Positions 24,314 through 35,815 of a DNA stretch of 64,000 nt are shown here, piece by piece. The position numbers and the translations under genes are program-made. Within the stretch, counting starts at the first letter, position 1; each line of letters opens with the position of its first letter. Below the pieces are notes generated by a model. It was given only the letters and a program-made list of their open reading frames with translations, ran no database searches and was not told the origin of the DNA. The stretch spans positions 76,016,488 through 76,080,487 of the forward strand of contig CM022297.1 of the NCBI GenBank assembly GCA_011799875.1. The letters are read 5' to 3'. Source of the stretch: Thinopyrum elongatum. Taxonomy: Eukaryota > Streptophyta > Magnoliopsida > Poales > Poaceae.

Positions 24314-25260
24314 GCCTTCCTCATGTTAAGTTAGTCTGGTAGTTAGTGTGGCGTGCTTGCGAAAAGGTTTGCCTTGTCAATGCCTGGAACAAGATGATTT
24401 AAGTTGTGTGTCTTTTGTGAACTCCTTATGCTTCATTTAAGGTGTGTGTCTGCAGAATTTGAGTAGTGTGACTGCTTATGGTTGATTTAAGGTGTGTTTC
24501 TGCAGAATTTAAGCTTAATCATGTGGTGGTGCCCTGTAAGAATTATTTTCCTAGTCATCTTATTACTGAAAGGATGGTTGGCCATCCCATTTGTTCCTAA
24601 TAACCTGGGTCGCGTGCCCTATGCCATCCATGTTGAATCTACCCTCGTGTTAAAAGTTTACTGAATTTTTCATGGTGTCAATTGTTATCTGAATCTGTCA
24701 TGGTGTTCAAAGTTAACTAAATTTTTTTGGGTAACCTAAAATTGTCCGGGTGTCAATTGTTACTGAATGTTTCAGTTAACTCAATTTGTCCTGGTGTTGA
24801 GATAACTGAATTTGCACTAGTGTCAATTGTTAAGAGAATGTTGCACGTGCCTAGTAGCTCGGCGTTTTAGGAGGTGCACGGGAATATTGGACTGGTAGGT
24901 CACCCTAAGCCATCTAATCAGCTGGCGTGTCACTCTTATCTGTTGGTCTGGCCGGGCAGGCCTCCTGTCACGCTTATGTGCTGGGCGCTACAAGTACAGT
25001 AATTATAAAGCCGGATGACCAGGGCCAACTTTTTCAACATGAAGAGCGTGCGTGTTCCCGATACGTGCCTCTTAATCGTTTTAATAGGTGCTTTGTAATT
25101 GTTAGACGGTCCAACTCTCCATACTCCTGACTATGTGGGCCACACTTCCCTTCTCTCATTATTTATGCGGTTGCGCTCTGCACTCATCCGAAATCCCTTT
25201 CTCATCATCACTCTCCTCCTTCTGTCCTCCGCTCCCACACCCACCTCCCTCCCGTCGGCC
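24314..25260. other. AT-rich stretch with repeated GTTAAC/AACTGAATT motifs
   Basis: A 55-base near duplicate lies at 24420-24510 (GGTGTGTnTCTGCAGAATTT). From about 24650 to 24840, GTGTCAATTGTTA and GTTAACT recur several times. The region from 24985 to 25260 includes GTTAGACGGTCC and a pyrimidine-rich leader and probably holds the promoter of B3 gene 2. TTATTTATG at 25159 could be a TATA-like box. Confidence 0.35.
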
Positions 25261-25419
25261 ATGGACTCGGCCAAGATCAAAGAAGAAGAAGATTGGGGGA
25301 GTTCTGTCCGAAGCTTCTGGGATGGGCGGTACGCACGGAGTGAGAGATTGGCGGCGGAGATAGCTGGCGGCACTCGGCAGTGAGATGTTCAGTCGAGCAG
25401 CACCAATGTGCCCCGTACT
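25261..25419 (+). pseudogene. B3-domain gene 2, first exon
   Basis: ATG at 25261 opens 53 codons with an acidic/basic start (SAKIKEEEDWGSS) and closes at a GTAAGTAATCC donor. The donor and exon length match exon 1 of B3 gene 1 (GTAAGTAATCC at 22549). TGA at 25381 interrupts the frame. The rest of the gene is found after element X, which inserted into its intron or second exon at 25945. 25420-25945 has no other gene. Confidence 0.5.
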
Positions 25420-25945
25420 GTAAGTAATCCTCCCCATCATTGTTGCTACAACTGATTTGCATGCCAGGTTTTGTCAAATCTCCCGTCCTTGCTTGGATTC
25501 AAATAGGTAGATCAATGATCTGACCGTTCCAATCTTGGCTAATTTGCATGCAAGGTTTTTTTTAAGCAGTTGTTCCTTTGAAAACCGCATGGAAGTGGTC
25601 ACAGTAGATTAATTTTAGAAGCTACACTTAATCCTCATCAACAATTGATACGGATTTCCAACCAACGGATCTTCTTACCTTTGGACCGGAACCTTTAGAT
25701 GCGTCCCCAAGCACATACAACCGCCAAATTCTTAGGCATTCCACTTTTCTGATGTACTATTTCAAATGACGCCTATCCCCAATAAGGAACTACCATAACC
25801 ACAGAAATTCATGATTACGATTTTGTAATGGGGGTTTTCTAATATGTAAACTTCATACATAGCAAGTCGCTACCTAAAGATTTGATCATAATCTACTATG
25901 TTGTATGGCTTGTACTCTAACTAGTCCCCTGTTCTTGCGGACTGC

Positions 25946-26400
25946 CACTGGTACAGTGAGGTGCTATACACACGGTTTTTAACCCCTTTCTGCGACGGCA
26001 TTTGGAACCGTCGCCAAGTGAGTGTGGGCGATAGGGGGGTCCTTCCCACACGACCCAGAAACCGTCGGGGATAGGCCCTCCTGGCACATAGGCTGGGGCA
26101 AAATGAGCTCGTGTGCGATCGGGCGAGGCATTGAAACCCAATCGTTTCTGTTCGTATGTACATCCCACACGGTGAATCCCAGAAAAACATTTCCATTCGT
26201 ATGTATATCACACACAGTCAATCCAAGGAATACGTTTCCGTTGTTATGTACATCCCACACAGTCAATCCAGGGAAAACGTTTCCGTTCGTATGTACATCC
26301 CACACAGTCAATCTAGGGAAAACGTTTCCGTTCGTATGTACATCCCACATAGTTTTATGTATAGACTCGTGTGTGATAGGTGTAACTATCACACACGCTC
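25946..26400. repeat. Left subterminal repeats of element X
   Basis: After the terminal GGTACAGTGAGGTGC come CCGTCGCCAAGTGAGTGTGG and then about five units of roughly 40 bases, CGTTTCCGTTCGTATGTACA with CATCCCACACAGTCAATC. The same block appears inverted at 55340-55762. The frames at 26022-26627 and 26156-26449 arise from these repeats. Such arrays are binding sites for TNPA-type proteins in CACTA elements. Confidence 0.8.
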
Positions 26401-26732
26401 TGCCTTGGTTAATGGTTTGCTTTTATCAACTACATCACACACGATTTGATGAAGAAAACTGTGTGGCATTGGGCTATCCATCACAAGCACTTTTACTGCT
26501 AGAACTGTTTGCAAAGTTCCATGACCCATTTAGCAGGTTTATTAGTTTACAATTAATAATTCCAGTATTACGCAAATCCACATTTCATATCGAGCAGCTG
26601 TTTGCCAATTTCATATCAGGCACATAAATATATTTTAACATCACAGTACGATAGCTACCTGAAAACAGCACAGAACATCATATAGCTAGTTCAGCTTCAT
26701 AAGAACAATATTAGAACAATATATTCATTTCC

Positions 26733-28126
26733 CTAATCGAGATCATCCAGGCTCGTCTTATCCACCTCTGCTTTCAGTTCAGTAAGAACCTGTTTTGCAC
26801 TGGCCAACTGGGAAAGTGCCTCCTCCTTCGCCAACACCATCTTAGCAAAGTCTGATTTAAAAAATCTGAGCTCATTCTCTACCTTCCTCTTTTTATCCCG
26901 CATCTTCAAATATTCTTCAGCATTGACAACACTTTCTCTAAGCCTACCTCTATTCTCTTCCTCATACATGCTCCAGAGCTTTGCTAGGCACATCTTCAAA
27001 GACTGTGGCCACTCTTGATCAACCGACTCCAAGTAAGAACACTTCCGTTCATCCTATAATATTTAAAACTAGATCAGTAACAATTGTAGGGGAAATGGGT
27101 TTATAGCAACATAGAAAATCACCAATACTTATTTTGAAAAACTGAAGAAACAGGTTAACTATGACATATCTTCTCAAAAAGATCAATGTGAAAATGAATT
27201 AATTGCTACTGAGACAACAACCAAATTCTGAAACATCAGAAGCTATAATTAACTACAACAACGCTACAAGTTCTTACTCATGTACTATAAATAACAAATT
27301 GAACATTTTATGAGGAAGGTAAATATAACTGCAACAGCATAGCGACAGTGTTTGGATGACAGCAAATTGATACTAACAGGTGTGTACATGCACAAATTTA
27401 GTAACATAGAACTAATAGCACTAAGGCCGTCCACTATGTATGCCAAAACCAGTGTAAATACAACTGTTGCTACATCTCGCACCGGTGCCCTGCACTGGCG
27501 AGCCGATGCAGCGAAAAAAAATCAGGGACCCGGACTTCGGAGCACCAAGTTGCTCTGATGCCCAGTTCCTTCGTGCCATAAAGATTTAGTATTTTATTGC
27601 TTGGCTGCTCGGATGTGTGGACCAAAGTTGGCTGCACAAACTGCTGAAGCGGTGCCAAATAGTTTTCTAATGGCACCGCTGATGAGATGGCAACATTTTT
27701 AGATACTAGGTACAAACTATGACACTGTCTTAGGATGCGTTTGGTTGAAGGTGTGGTATGAATGGGTTGGGACCGTGACAGTGTCTGAATCACATCTAAC
27801 AAATGATTTGTAACAATGAAAGAGGGTCTAACCTTCTCTGCACATGCCAGAAAATTCCTCCCACTGTCCACAGATTCAAACGCAACTAGCTTCACGCATG
27901 GAGATTGATGGTGACAACGAGCAGACAGATCTTCAGCCACCCCACTCCATTCGTTGCAACTGATGGTCCTAGGGAGCTACAAGAGGAAGAAATGACTCAA
28001 ATCGACCGCTGGGTTAAAATCCTTCATTCTAAGTCATAGCCCGAGAGAGAGAGAAGAGAGGCATACCCGGGTGGTGAAGGAGTCGTCGGAGGAGGAACCG
28101 CTGGAGAGGTCATTGAAGAAGACCAT
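26733..28126 (-). CDS. GRF-type zinc-finger, coiled-coil protein (carried by X)
   Basis: Three exons join without a phase change: 28126-28067 (20 codons), 27976-27833 (48 codons) and 27053-26733 (106 codons and TAG), all with GT/AG borders. Exon 2 holds CNEW, C-HHQSP-C-VKLVAFES and GRNFLAC; exon 3 adds a further Cys (ERKC). This is the layout of a GRF zinc finger, a fold that binds single-stranded nucleic acid. Residues from about 85 to 170 form a charged coiled coil (KLWSMYEEEN, KRKVENELRFF). The 174-residue product has no stop or frameshift, unlike most neighbours. It lies close to the left end of X and is read towards it. Related GRF genes are common in Triticeae repeats, so the role in transposition, if any, is unknown. 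Confidence 0.65.
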
Positions 28127-28645
28127 GGCGACCCCAGCGGTAGGATGCGAGACGGCGAGAGCGAGGAAGCAAGCGAGGAAGCGGCTATAGCTTAGGAAGG
28201 AAGGAAGGAAGGAGGAAATAGGGGAAATTTGACTTGTGGTCAGGGAGAAAAGGGGGTGGGGAAGGGGGGGTGGGGGTTGATATTTCGGCGGTAGGCCAAA
28301 AAATTCGAAATGTAGAGGGAAACTTTGCGCGCGGTGCCGCCGGACACCATTCACTTTGAATGATTGTGTGCATCGCAAACGATTCTTCTGCTTTATGCGC
28401 ATGGGATGAGTTTGATAATTCAAATTTTGGTGGAAATTTCCCTGGGTACGTCATTGCATAATTTAACATCGCTTGCTAATTTGGGCACACAAAAGAGCGT
28501 ACAACACACAAACCACACTTACTGAATCAAGCAATTTTAGTAATTAAACAGAGCCAGTTGACCTAAACATTGCTCTAACAAAAGACCAGCATTAAAAACA
28601 AAGCCAAAGTACGCATAATTTTAACAAATCTGTCGCCGTGCCGGC

Positions 28646-28759
28646 CTATGCATCGCCGGTGTGAGATGAGACATCGATGACTTGTCCTGGCGACATGCCA
28701 TCGTTGGTGGACTCTGCGTCCCCCCTGCTGAAGTCGACCATGTCCGCGTCCTCGTCCTT

Positions 28760-28793
<34 letters not shown>

Positions 28794-29347
28794 TCGGCGC
28801 CGCCCTCAAGGTTGTAGTACTCATAGTAGTGGCTGCGCCAGAGCTCGCGTTGGTACTCCACTGCCAATTCCTCAACGGACAGACTCTTCTCTACCTCGAC
28901 CTCGGCCACGCACAACTCCTCCTCCCGGCGCTCCTCGATCTCCGCCGCCTCCTGCATCTCCAGCTCCCGCTCGACGATCTCATGAGGAAGCAGGTGCTCC
29001 ATGGCCACCGCCGCCATTTCGGACGTGGGTTGCATGCTGGATTCTGAGGTGGCCTAGAATATCTTGGCGTGTGCGTCCTCGATCTTGGCGTGGATGGCTG
29101 CAACCCAGGCCAGGGCGACATCGGCGGCACGGACGACAGCTCGAGTGCTGTCGGTGTTTGCAGCCGCCATCGCAGCAGCAGCTACCCTGTCGGCTGCCGC
29201 AGATGCCCTCTCAGCGGATGCGGCTGCGCTCAATGCGGATGCGGTGGCACTCTCGGCGGATGCGGCCGCGCTCTCGGCGCAGGCGGCGGCGCTCGGGGAG
29301 GACGCGGCCATCGTACGGGCCTTCACGAAGCGTTTCCACAGCGTCAT
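28646..29347 (-). pseudogene. Ala-rich/acidic ORF of X, one in-frame TAG
   Basis: ATG at 29347 starts an Ala/Ser-rich heptad-like stretch (AASAESATASALSAAASAER). The frame is broken by TAG at 29056-29054 and continues with MEHLLPHEIVERELEMQEAAEIEER, given here only in part: EHLLPHEIV and QEAAEIEER. It then passes through a Glu/Asp repeat coded by a GTCCTC microsatellite (28743-28797) and stops at 28646. A homologue lies in element Y at 51477-52094, sharing the MEHL-EIV-EL-EEAAEID block. The function is unknown; coiled coil and acidic tail are what can be seen. Confidence 0.5.
28743..28797. repeat. GTCCTC hexamer microsatellite
   Basis: A run of about nine GTCCTC-type hexamers codes the Asp/Glu tract on the minus strand. 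It is in frame with the surrounding ORF. Confidence 0.7.
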
Positions 29348-29592
29348 CTTTGCAAGAAGGGGGTGCGAGAATGGGGATCGAGATTCGTGGATTTGGGGGT
29401 TGCCGGCACTAGAGCAGACGAGCCGGCGAAGCTTAAGGAGGAAGACTTAAATAGACCCAGAAATTTTCATCGCAAACGGTTCCTACAAAAAACTGTGTGT
29501 GATGTTGTTGATATTTTTTATTAGCTGTGAAAGACGAATTTGGACTAAAGTGGCAACGGATGGTGTTTTAAATGTACGAGAAAATTTGTAGT

Positions 29593-31790
29593 ACTAATAC
29601 AACTGTCATGTCAATTTTTGGAAAATTTCAGGGGTCATTTGACCTTTTAAGACATTTAAGTGATTTTCTAGCCGTTTAATGACTGTATTTCAAATTTGAA
29701 CTACATGTACATGCAACAGCTAATCATAACGGTTTAAAAAATCATATTTGTGTACTTATGTGCTAGTTAATTCCATGTGCAGTAAATTAGAAGGAATTTT
29801 CAAACATATTGGTCTCACGGCATGGACACATGCATGGAGTGCCATGGCATTTTAATTCCAAAAAATTAAAAAATGATCAGAAAAACATGAAACCTTGCTT
29901 GATGTAATGTCATGCCACCAAGATGATGTGGTAAAAAAATTGGCCTGTTTGACAAAAGTTTGGACACACACCCCTCACAAACCGGAGCAACTCACTAGAA
30001 GGCTCGTGGTTCCGAGAGGGAACAAATGCATGTTTGATGACGAACGGGAGATAGCTTCCTCTTACGGCCTTCAAATTTTTTCTACGTTTAACGTGCACTA
30101 ATACAACTGTCATGTGAAAATTTGGAAAATTTCAGGGGTCATTTGACCTTTTAAAGACATTTAAGTGATTTTCTAGCCATTTAATGACCGCAATTCAAAT
30201 TTGAACTACATCTACACGCAATGGCTAACCATAACGGTTTGAAAAATCATATTTATGTACTTGTGTGCGAGTTAATTCCATGTGCAGTAAATTAGAAGGA
30301 ATTTTCAAAAATATTGGTCTCATGGCATGGACACATGCATGGAGTGCCATGGCATTTTAATTCCAAAAAATTAAAAAATGATCAGAAAAACATGAAACCT
30401 TGCTTGATGTAATGTCATGCCACCAAGATGATGTGGTAAAAAAATTGGCCTGTTTAACGAAAGTTTGGACACACTCCCCTCACAAACCGGAGCAACTCAC
30501 TAGAAGGCTCATGGTTCCGAGAGGGAACAATGCATGTTTGATGACGAACGGGAGATAGCTTCCTCTTACGGCCTTCAAATTTTTTTCTACGTTTAACATG
30601 CACTAATACAACTGTCATGTAAAAAATTGGAGAATTCTAGGGGTCATTTGAACTTTTAAAGACATTTAAGTGATTTTCTAGCCATTTAATGACCGTAATT
30701 CAAATTTGAACTACATCTTCATGCAACAGCTAACCATAACGGTTTGAAAAATCATATTTCTGTCCTTGTGTGCGAGTTAATTTCGTGTGCAGTAAATTAG
30801 AAGGAATTTTCAAACATATTGATCTCACGGCATGGACACATGCATGGAGTGCCATGGCATTTTAATTCCAAAAAAATAAAAAATGATCAGAAAAACATGA
30901 AACCTTGCTTCATGTAATGTCATGCCACCAAGATGATGTGGTAAAAAATTGGCCTGTTTGACGAAAGTTTGGACACACACCCCTCACAAACCGGAGCAAC
31001 TCACTAGAAGGCTCGTGGTTCCAAGAGGGAACAATTCATGTTTGATGATGAACGGGAGATAGCTTCCTCTTATGGCCTTTAATTTTTTTCTACGTTCAAC
31101 GTGCACTAATACAACTGTCATGTGAAAATTTGGAAAATTTCAGGGGTCATTTGACCTTTAAAAGACATTTAAGTGATTTTCTAGCCATTTAATGACCGTA
31201 ATTCAAATTTGAACTACATCTACATGCAACGGCTAACCATAACGGTTTGAAAAATCATATTTGTTTACTTGTGTGCGAGTTAATTCCATGTGCAGTAAAT
31301 TAGAAGGAATTTTCAAACATATTGGTCTCACGGCATGGACACATGCATGGAGTGCCATGGCATTTTAATTCCAAAAAATTAAAAAATGATCAGAAAAACA
31401 TGAAACCTTGCTTGATGTAATGTCATGCCACCAAGATGATGTGGTAAAAAATTGTCCTGTTTAACGAAAATTTGGACACACAGCCCTCACAAACCGGAGC
31501 AACTCACTAGAAGGCTCGTGGTTCCGAGAGGGAACAATGCATGTTTGATGACGAACAGGAGATAGCTTCCTCTTACGGCCTTCAATTTTTTTTCTACGTT
31601 TAACGTGCACTAATACAACTGTCATGTGAAAATTTGGAAAATGCTAGGGGTCATTTGACCTTTTAAAGACATTTAAGTGATTTTCTAGCCATTTAATGAC
31701 CGTAATTCAAATTTGAACTACATCTACATGCAACGGCTAACCACAATGGTTTGAAAAATCATATTTTTGTGTACTTGTGTGCGAGTTAAA
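29593..31790. repeat. 504-bp tandem array in element X, 4.4 copies
   Basis: Copies start at 29593, 30097, 30602, 31105 and 31609 with ACTAATACAACTGTCATG. Each unit contains GGGGTCATTTGACCTTTT, TTCAAATTTGAACTACAT, CATGCATGGAGTGCCATGG and CTCACAAACCGGAGCAACTC. Spacing is 503-505 bases and the copies are very similar. A diverged version of the same unit lies inverted in element Y (49780-51190). No coding frame is present. Confidence 0.9.
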
Positions 31791-32163
31791 AAATCATCAG
31801 ATGATGTAAATATCTGGTGTTCAAAAAAGAAAATTTAAAGATCTGGCAAGACAACTGGCCCCCACACGATTGGCACTCTATTTCGCGCCTCGAGGTTTGG
31901 AAGGTGAGTGGAGGGGGTTATTAATCAGACACGGTTCTGTATTGGAAACCGTCAGCTATTAAGTTCACACATGGATTTTGCTGCGGGAATCGTGTGTAAT
32001 TCAAACTACAGTACTCGTAAATTCCGGCGACTGGCATGTGTACTGTTTCCGTCGATCTAGATTCCGGTCGCCAATAAATACTACCTTGCTCACGTTGTCC
32101 CGCCTGCATTCTCATCTACATCCTCCCCTCGCTCGCCCTCTCTCTCTCTCTCAAATCTCTGCC

Positions 32164-32775
32164 ATGGTGTCGCCAGTCTGCCCACGCGCCGACGAGGAGT
32201 CGCTGCCCCCCGAGGACGCTCAGTCGAAGAGCAGCAACGAGGAGGACCCCTACGCGCCGCCGGATGAGGTTGCACCGGACCCCCCAACTTTGGATTGGTT
32301 TTGGGGCCAGTACAATCTTTGTCTGTGGAAATCGCTGCCGCCGGCTGAGAAAGCCAGGCAAGTGGCGTTCAAGAAGGAGATGGCGGAGGAGGAAGCCAGG
32401 TACCAGGCAGCCTGTGAAGCCCGTGATGCTGCCTGGAAAAAGGAGGCGGTGGAGCTTTGAGGGCGGGCGCGTCGTCGTGCGGAGGAGGTGTACAAAGACG
32501 GGTACTTCGCGAGGAAGTTCAAAGGCGCTAGGCGCCTCATCGCTGCATGGAGGTGGGCCAATAATCTCCAGCGTGCCACCGACGAGGAGCTCCGGTGGGC
32601 GCCCAACGAAATGGCAAGATCGTTCACGCTCGTCCGCCAGCAAGAGGCAGATCGGTACGTCAAGCGCTGCGAGGCGGAGGAGGCGGAGTACTGCCTCCGC
32701 GCTGGGAAGACGCCGCGCACCAGGGAGCTGCTGGCGAGGGGCTGCCAGAATACTGCCCCCAGGAGGGATTATTAG
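32164..32775 (+). pseudogene. Charged ORF of X, one in-frame TGA
   Basis: ATG at 32164 opens an acidic N-terminal part, then DWFWGQYNLCLWKSLPP and a helix rich in Glu, Arg and Ala. TGA at 32458-32460 interrupts it. The same frame continues through EEVYKDGYFARKFKGARRL and RWANNLQRATDEELRWAP to TAG at 32775. The upstream leader has TCTCTC repeats and TTTCGCGCC at 31881. I do not recognise the family. It looks like a coiled-coil protein broken by a single point mutation. Confidence 0.45.
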
Positions 32776-33149
32776 TTTTAGTATTGTTTGTTTTCAATTT
32801 TATGCATTGTACCTAGTAGTTAATTATCATCACGTATATGTGATGATATTATATATATTCTGTGATGAACTAATGAACAATTAATATATATATATATATT
32901 ATGAATTCCATTTTCTATCTGTTTTTGTATACTAATTTGTGTCTAGCTGTTATCATCCACATATACAGAATGGAAAGCGTATATACACACATTGAAACAG
33001 AACATATAAGAACGGAAAACAGAGTACACACATTGAAACAGAGCAATAAACATAGCAATATTATGATTGCTGTGAATACATAGCTATCCACGTCGACACA
33101 ACTCAACAAAATAAAATGCATCCATGAGACCATGACCAGCAGCCCTTGC

Positions 33150-33740
33150 CTACGGTAGTTCTTGGCTCTGCCTGAACTCGTGCAGGCGTTCGTCCAAGCG
33201 GTCGACACGCTCGCGGTACATCTGGAGCGCGATCTCGAGCTCCAAGTTGGCTATTTCATCGGAGATCACCAGCTCGAGGATGCGACGGCCATGTTCCTCT
33301 ACTGCGCCCAGGTGGACACCTGGGCCAAGGAGGCGGTCGAGCCTACCGACCAGCGCATTGGCATCGAGCGGACCACGGACAAGGCGAACGGCGCGACCCA
33401 TGCGAACGGCGCGGCGGGCGTCCGGTGCAAGTACGGCGCGGCCGGCCTCTGGTGCAAGTACGACGCAGAGGGCCTCTGCCCACTCCCGACGAGGAATGGG
33501 GGTACTGACGGGATGTGTACCCAGCTGCGACGCCCTGTCGACAACAGGCAAGCACCGATGGATCCGCTCTTGCTGTGCGGCGCGCCGCGCCTCTCCCTCT
33601 ACGGCGCTCCAACGGTCTCGCCGTGCGGCGAGCCGCAGCCTATCGGCCTCCGTGTGTCGCGCGCCGCCTAGGTTTATGCGCAATATTGCTAGGTGGCGGG
33701 AAACAAGTGAGGAAATGGCGGGAAACGGTGGCGTGTTCAT
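33150..33740 (-). CDS. Coiled-coil ORF of X (hypothetical)
   Basis: An open frame of 196 codons runs from ATG at 33740 without interruption. It is Arg/Ala-rich with a short internal repeat (VLAPEAGRAVLAPDARRAV) and a C-terminal helix: ANLELEIALQMYRERVDRL then DERLHEF. It is GC-rich, as are the other X genes. Function unknown. Its place relative to the element end matches that of the 40629 ORF in element Y, although sequence similarity is weak by eye. Confidence 0.4.
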   Translation of the reverse strand: MNTPPFPAISSLVSRHLAILRINLGGARHTEADRLRLAARRDRWSAVEGEARRAAQQERIHRCLPVVDRASQLGTHPVSTPIPRREWAEALCVVLAPEAGRAVLAPDARRAVRMGRAVRLVRGPLDANALVGRLDRLLGPGVHLGAVEEHGRRILELVISDEIANLELEIALQMYRERVDRLDERLHEFRQSQELP

Positions 33741-33879
33741 AAAACGCCATCAATTAATGGAAACTTAGCATAGAAGGAACATCGAGCTAGCACAAGAAGT
33801 AGATGATGATCAGATGATCATTTATCCTAGTTAATTATGCATGTAATAGTTTACTTTGGTGTGTGGAAATGTCATGTGT

Positions 33880-34422
33880 GTACTAGCCACCTATGTAATT
33901 GGATGTTTGCCGCGTATTACACACATCTTGTTTATGTGAAATGTTTCTGTTCTCTTGGCTTAGCACAAACAGTTTATCGCAATGAACCGTATGCCGTATA
34001 TCGCACACACCTTGATGTGGCTGACCGTTTCTTTTGTGTTGCCTAATCACAAACAGTTCATCCGAGTGAACTGTATGCCGTATATCACACACACCTTCAT
34101 CTGTTTGCCCGTTTCTGATGTTCCGCCTCATCACAAACAGTTCATCCGAGTGAACTGTATGCCGTTTGTCGCACACGCCTTCATCTGGCTACCCGTTTCT
34201 GTTCTTCTTCCTCATCGCAAACAGTTAATTGAACTGAACCGTATGCCCTGCATCGCACACGCAACTAAAATTAGAACCGTGTTTGATGGCTCCGCCATCG
34301 CAAACATTTTGCATCTTTTTTGATGGGTTTTTTACATCACCGTTTGCGATTAATGCATCGCACACAGTTTCGTCAAAGGGTTTCTGATCATAGTGTCGCG
34401 TTGGCAGCATCCTGCATTAGTG
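33880..34422. repeat. Right subterminal repeats of element X
   Basis: Some seven units contain AACCGTATGCCGTATATCGC, CACACCTTCATCTG and CAAACAGTT(C/T)ATCCGAGTG. They lead to GTTGGCAGCATCCTGCATTA and the end at 34422. The same array appears inverted at 38229-38700 in element Y. The open frames here are repeat artefacts. Confidence 0.8.
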
Positions 34423-34696
34423 TGCTAAATGAATGCAGCAGATTAAAATGGAAATGGAAGTACCAAACCATGCCTTGCCAGCACCGCGTGTTTCAATGCT
34501 GGTGATGACGACTGTACAGGGCTCCTTGCTTCCAGCAGAACATGAGAAGAAAAGACAGAGAGATGTTTTGTTTGCTTGTACGAAGCAAGCAAGTACCGTT
34601 GCGCCCGCTGGTGAAAGTAACTCGTGTTGCGTTAAGTACAGATGTAGTTTATTTGTTGCTTCAACCTACATTCATAGCATAATTTCCTCTTTGCAG

Positions 34697-35289
34697 GATT
34701 CATCTATCCATAGACTTGCACGTTCTCCTGCTGCTCTTGCTGCACTAGTTCAGCGTTCTGCTTCAGCTCGTCCGACTCACCAGAACTCCCAGTCCGACCT
34801 CACAACAAGCTGGTGAAGAACCAGTTTTCAGACAAGACGGAGGTTTTGGATATTCTCGGGGCACGCAGGAGTGAGTACAGGGGCAGGGGCCGTCCAAAGA
34901 AAACGAGGCATGTTCCTGATGTTCATACTCCTAGCCGTTTTATGGTTCAGATAGATGTACTTCAGAATCTTCAACTGTTCTTGCTGCCGAAAGGAGTCGA
35001 GAAATTGTTCAAGGGCATAGTCCCTTGGTGCATACAGTTGTGCACAAGCCCTCATTGCCACTGGAACATACATTTGAGCCACTACGAGGAGAAATTGGTC
35101 TTCAATGATGTTGAAGCTGGTTGGCGGAAGTTTACAGATCACCATGATCTCAGGAATGGTGACATCCTCACCTTCACCATGGTTGATGCGCACAAGTTGG
35201 ATGTGAAGATCTACAACGCAACCGAATCGATGCAGAAGACGATCAAGTGCCGTGAGCACAAACATTTCACAATCCCGTCTCATACATGA
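34697..35289 (+). pseudogene. B3-domain gene 2, last exon with AT-hook and B3 fold
   Basis: A TTTGCAG acceptor at 34696 precedes the exon. From 34813 the frame carries RGRGRPKK (AT-hook, residues 23-30) and then a B3 fold: SRFMVQIDV, LFLLPKGVEKLFKGIV, HWNIHLS, GWRKFTDHHDLRNGDILTFT, LDVKIYNATES (residues 41-130). AT-hook and B3 both contact DNA, so the parent was a nuclear DNA-binding protein. The 34697-34812 part is in another frame, so there is a frameshift or a missed intron. The first exon is at 25261, cut off by element X. The stop is TGA at 35289. Confidence 0.65.
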
Positions 35290-35364
35290 TGAAGTGAAGT
35301 GTACTGTACTTAGTGATAACATGATCTTTTGCATTCACCACCTGCAGTGATTCAGTGATCTTTA

Positions 35365-35487
35365 GAACTATGTTGGTCTGTTACCTTACCTTTTGGTTGT
35401 ATCATGAACTGTGTTGGTCTGTTACCTTACCTTTTAGTTGTATCGTGAACTATGTTGGTCTGTTACCTTACCTTTTGGTTGTATCAT
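35365..35487. repeat. 41-bp tandem repeat, three copies
   Basis: GAACTATGTTGGTCTGTTAC with CTTACCTTTTGGTTGTATC repeats at 35365, 35406 and 35447. It lies in the 3' flank of B3 gene 2. Confidence 0.85.
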
Positions 35488-35699
35488 GAGCCTGTCCCTA
35501 AACCTATTTCAGAGTCTACCTGTATGTTACATCTATTTTCATACTCTCTGAGTAACTATGTTTATCTAGCAAGCCATATATAATTGTTCAGGCTGTAGAG
35601 TTCAGACCTGCTAATCATTTTCCATAGCATAACATATTCCTCCAGACATGCTTAGTTAGCAAGAAGGCGTGACAATATTGCACGGACGAAAATATTTCA

Positions 35700-35815
35700 T
35701 AGGCGCTACATCACAGTCCCGTCCCATCGGCATCTGATGTTCAACTTTGCCCATCACTCACGCTAGCTGCATAGGCGCTACAGCACAGTCCCGTCCCATC
35801 GGCATCTGACAGTGC
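35700..35815. repeat. Direct duplication, about 72-bp spacing
   Basis: ATAGGCGCTACATCACAGTC followed by CCGTCCCATCGGCATCTGA occurs at 35700 and 35772. A related CTATAAAGCCGGATG follows near 35870 and also occurs near 25000 upstream of B3 gene 2. Confidence 0.7.

Larger units (their letters stand above)
25946..34422. mobile_element. CACTA transposon X, 8.5 kb, non-autonomous, gene-carrying
   Basis: The left end is CACTGGTACAG and the right end is CTGCATTAGTG (complement CACTAATGCAG). The three bases TGC stand on both sides (25943-25945 and 34423-34425), the CACTA-size duplication. Both ends hold subterminal repeats around TCGCACACAGTT and CATCCCACACAGTC. The inside holds a GRF gene, three further small ORFs and a ~504 bp tandem array. 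No TNPD-type transposase is present. X interrupts B3 gene 2. Element Y has the same ends in the opposite orientation. Confidence 0.85.

Noticed and set aside
26022..26627. 201-codon frame
   Set aside because: Made of the subterminal repeat of element X (SHTVNP repeated), mirrored at 55229-55823.
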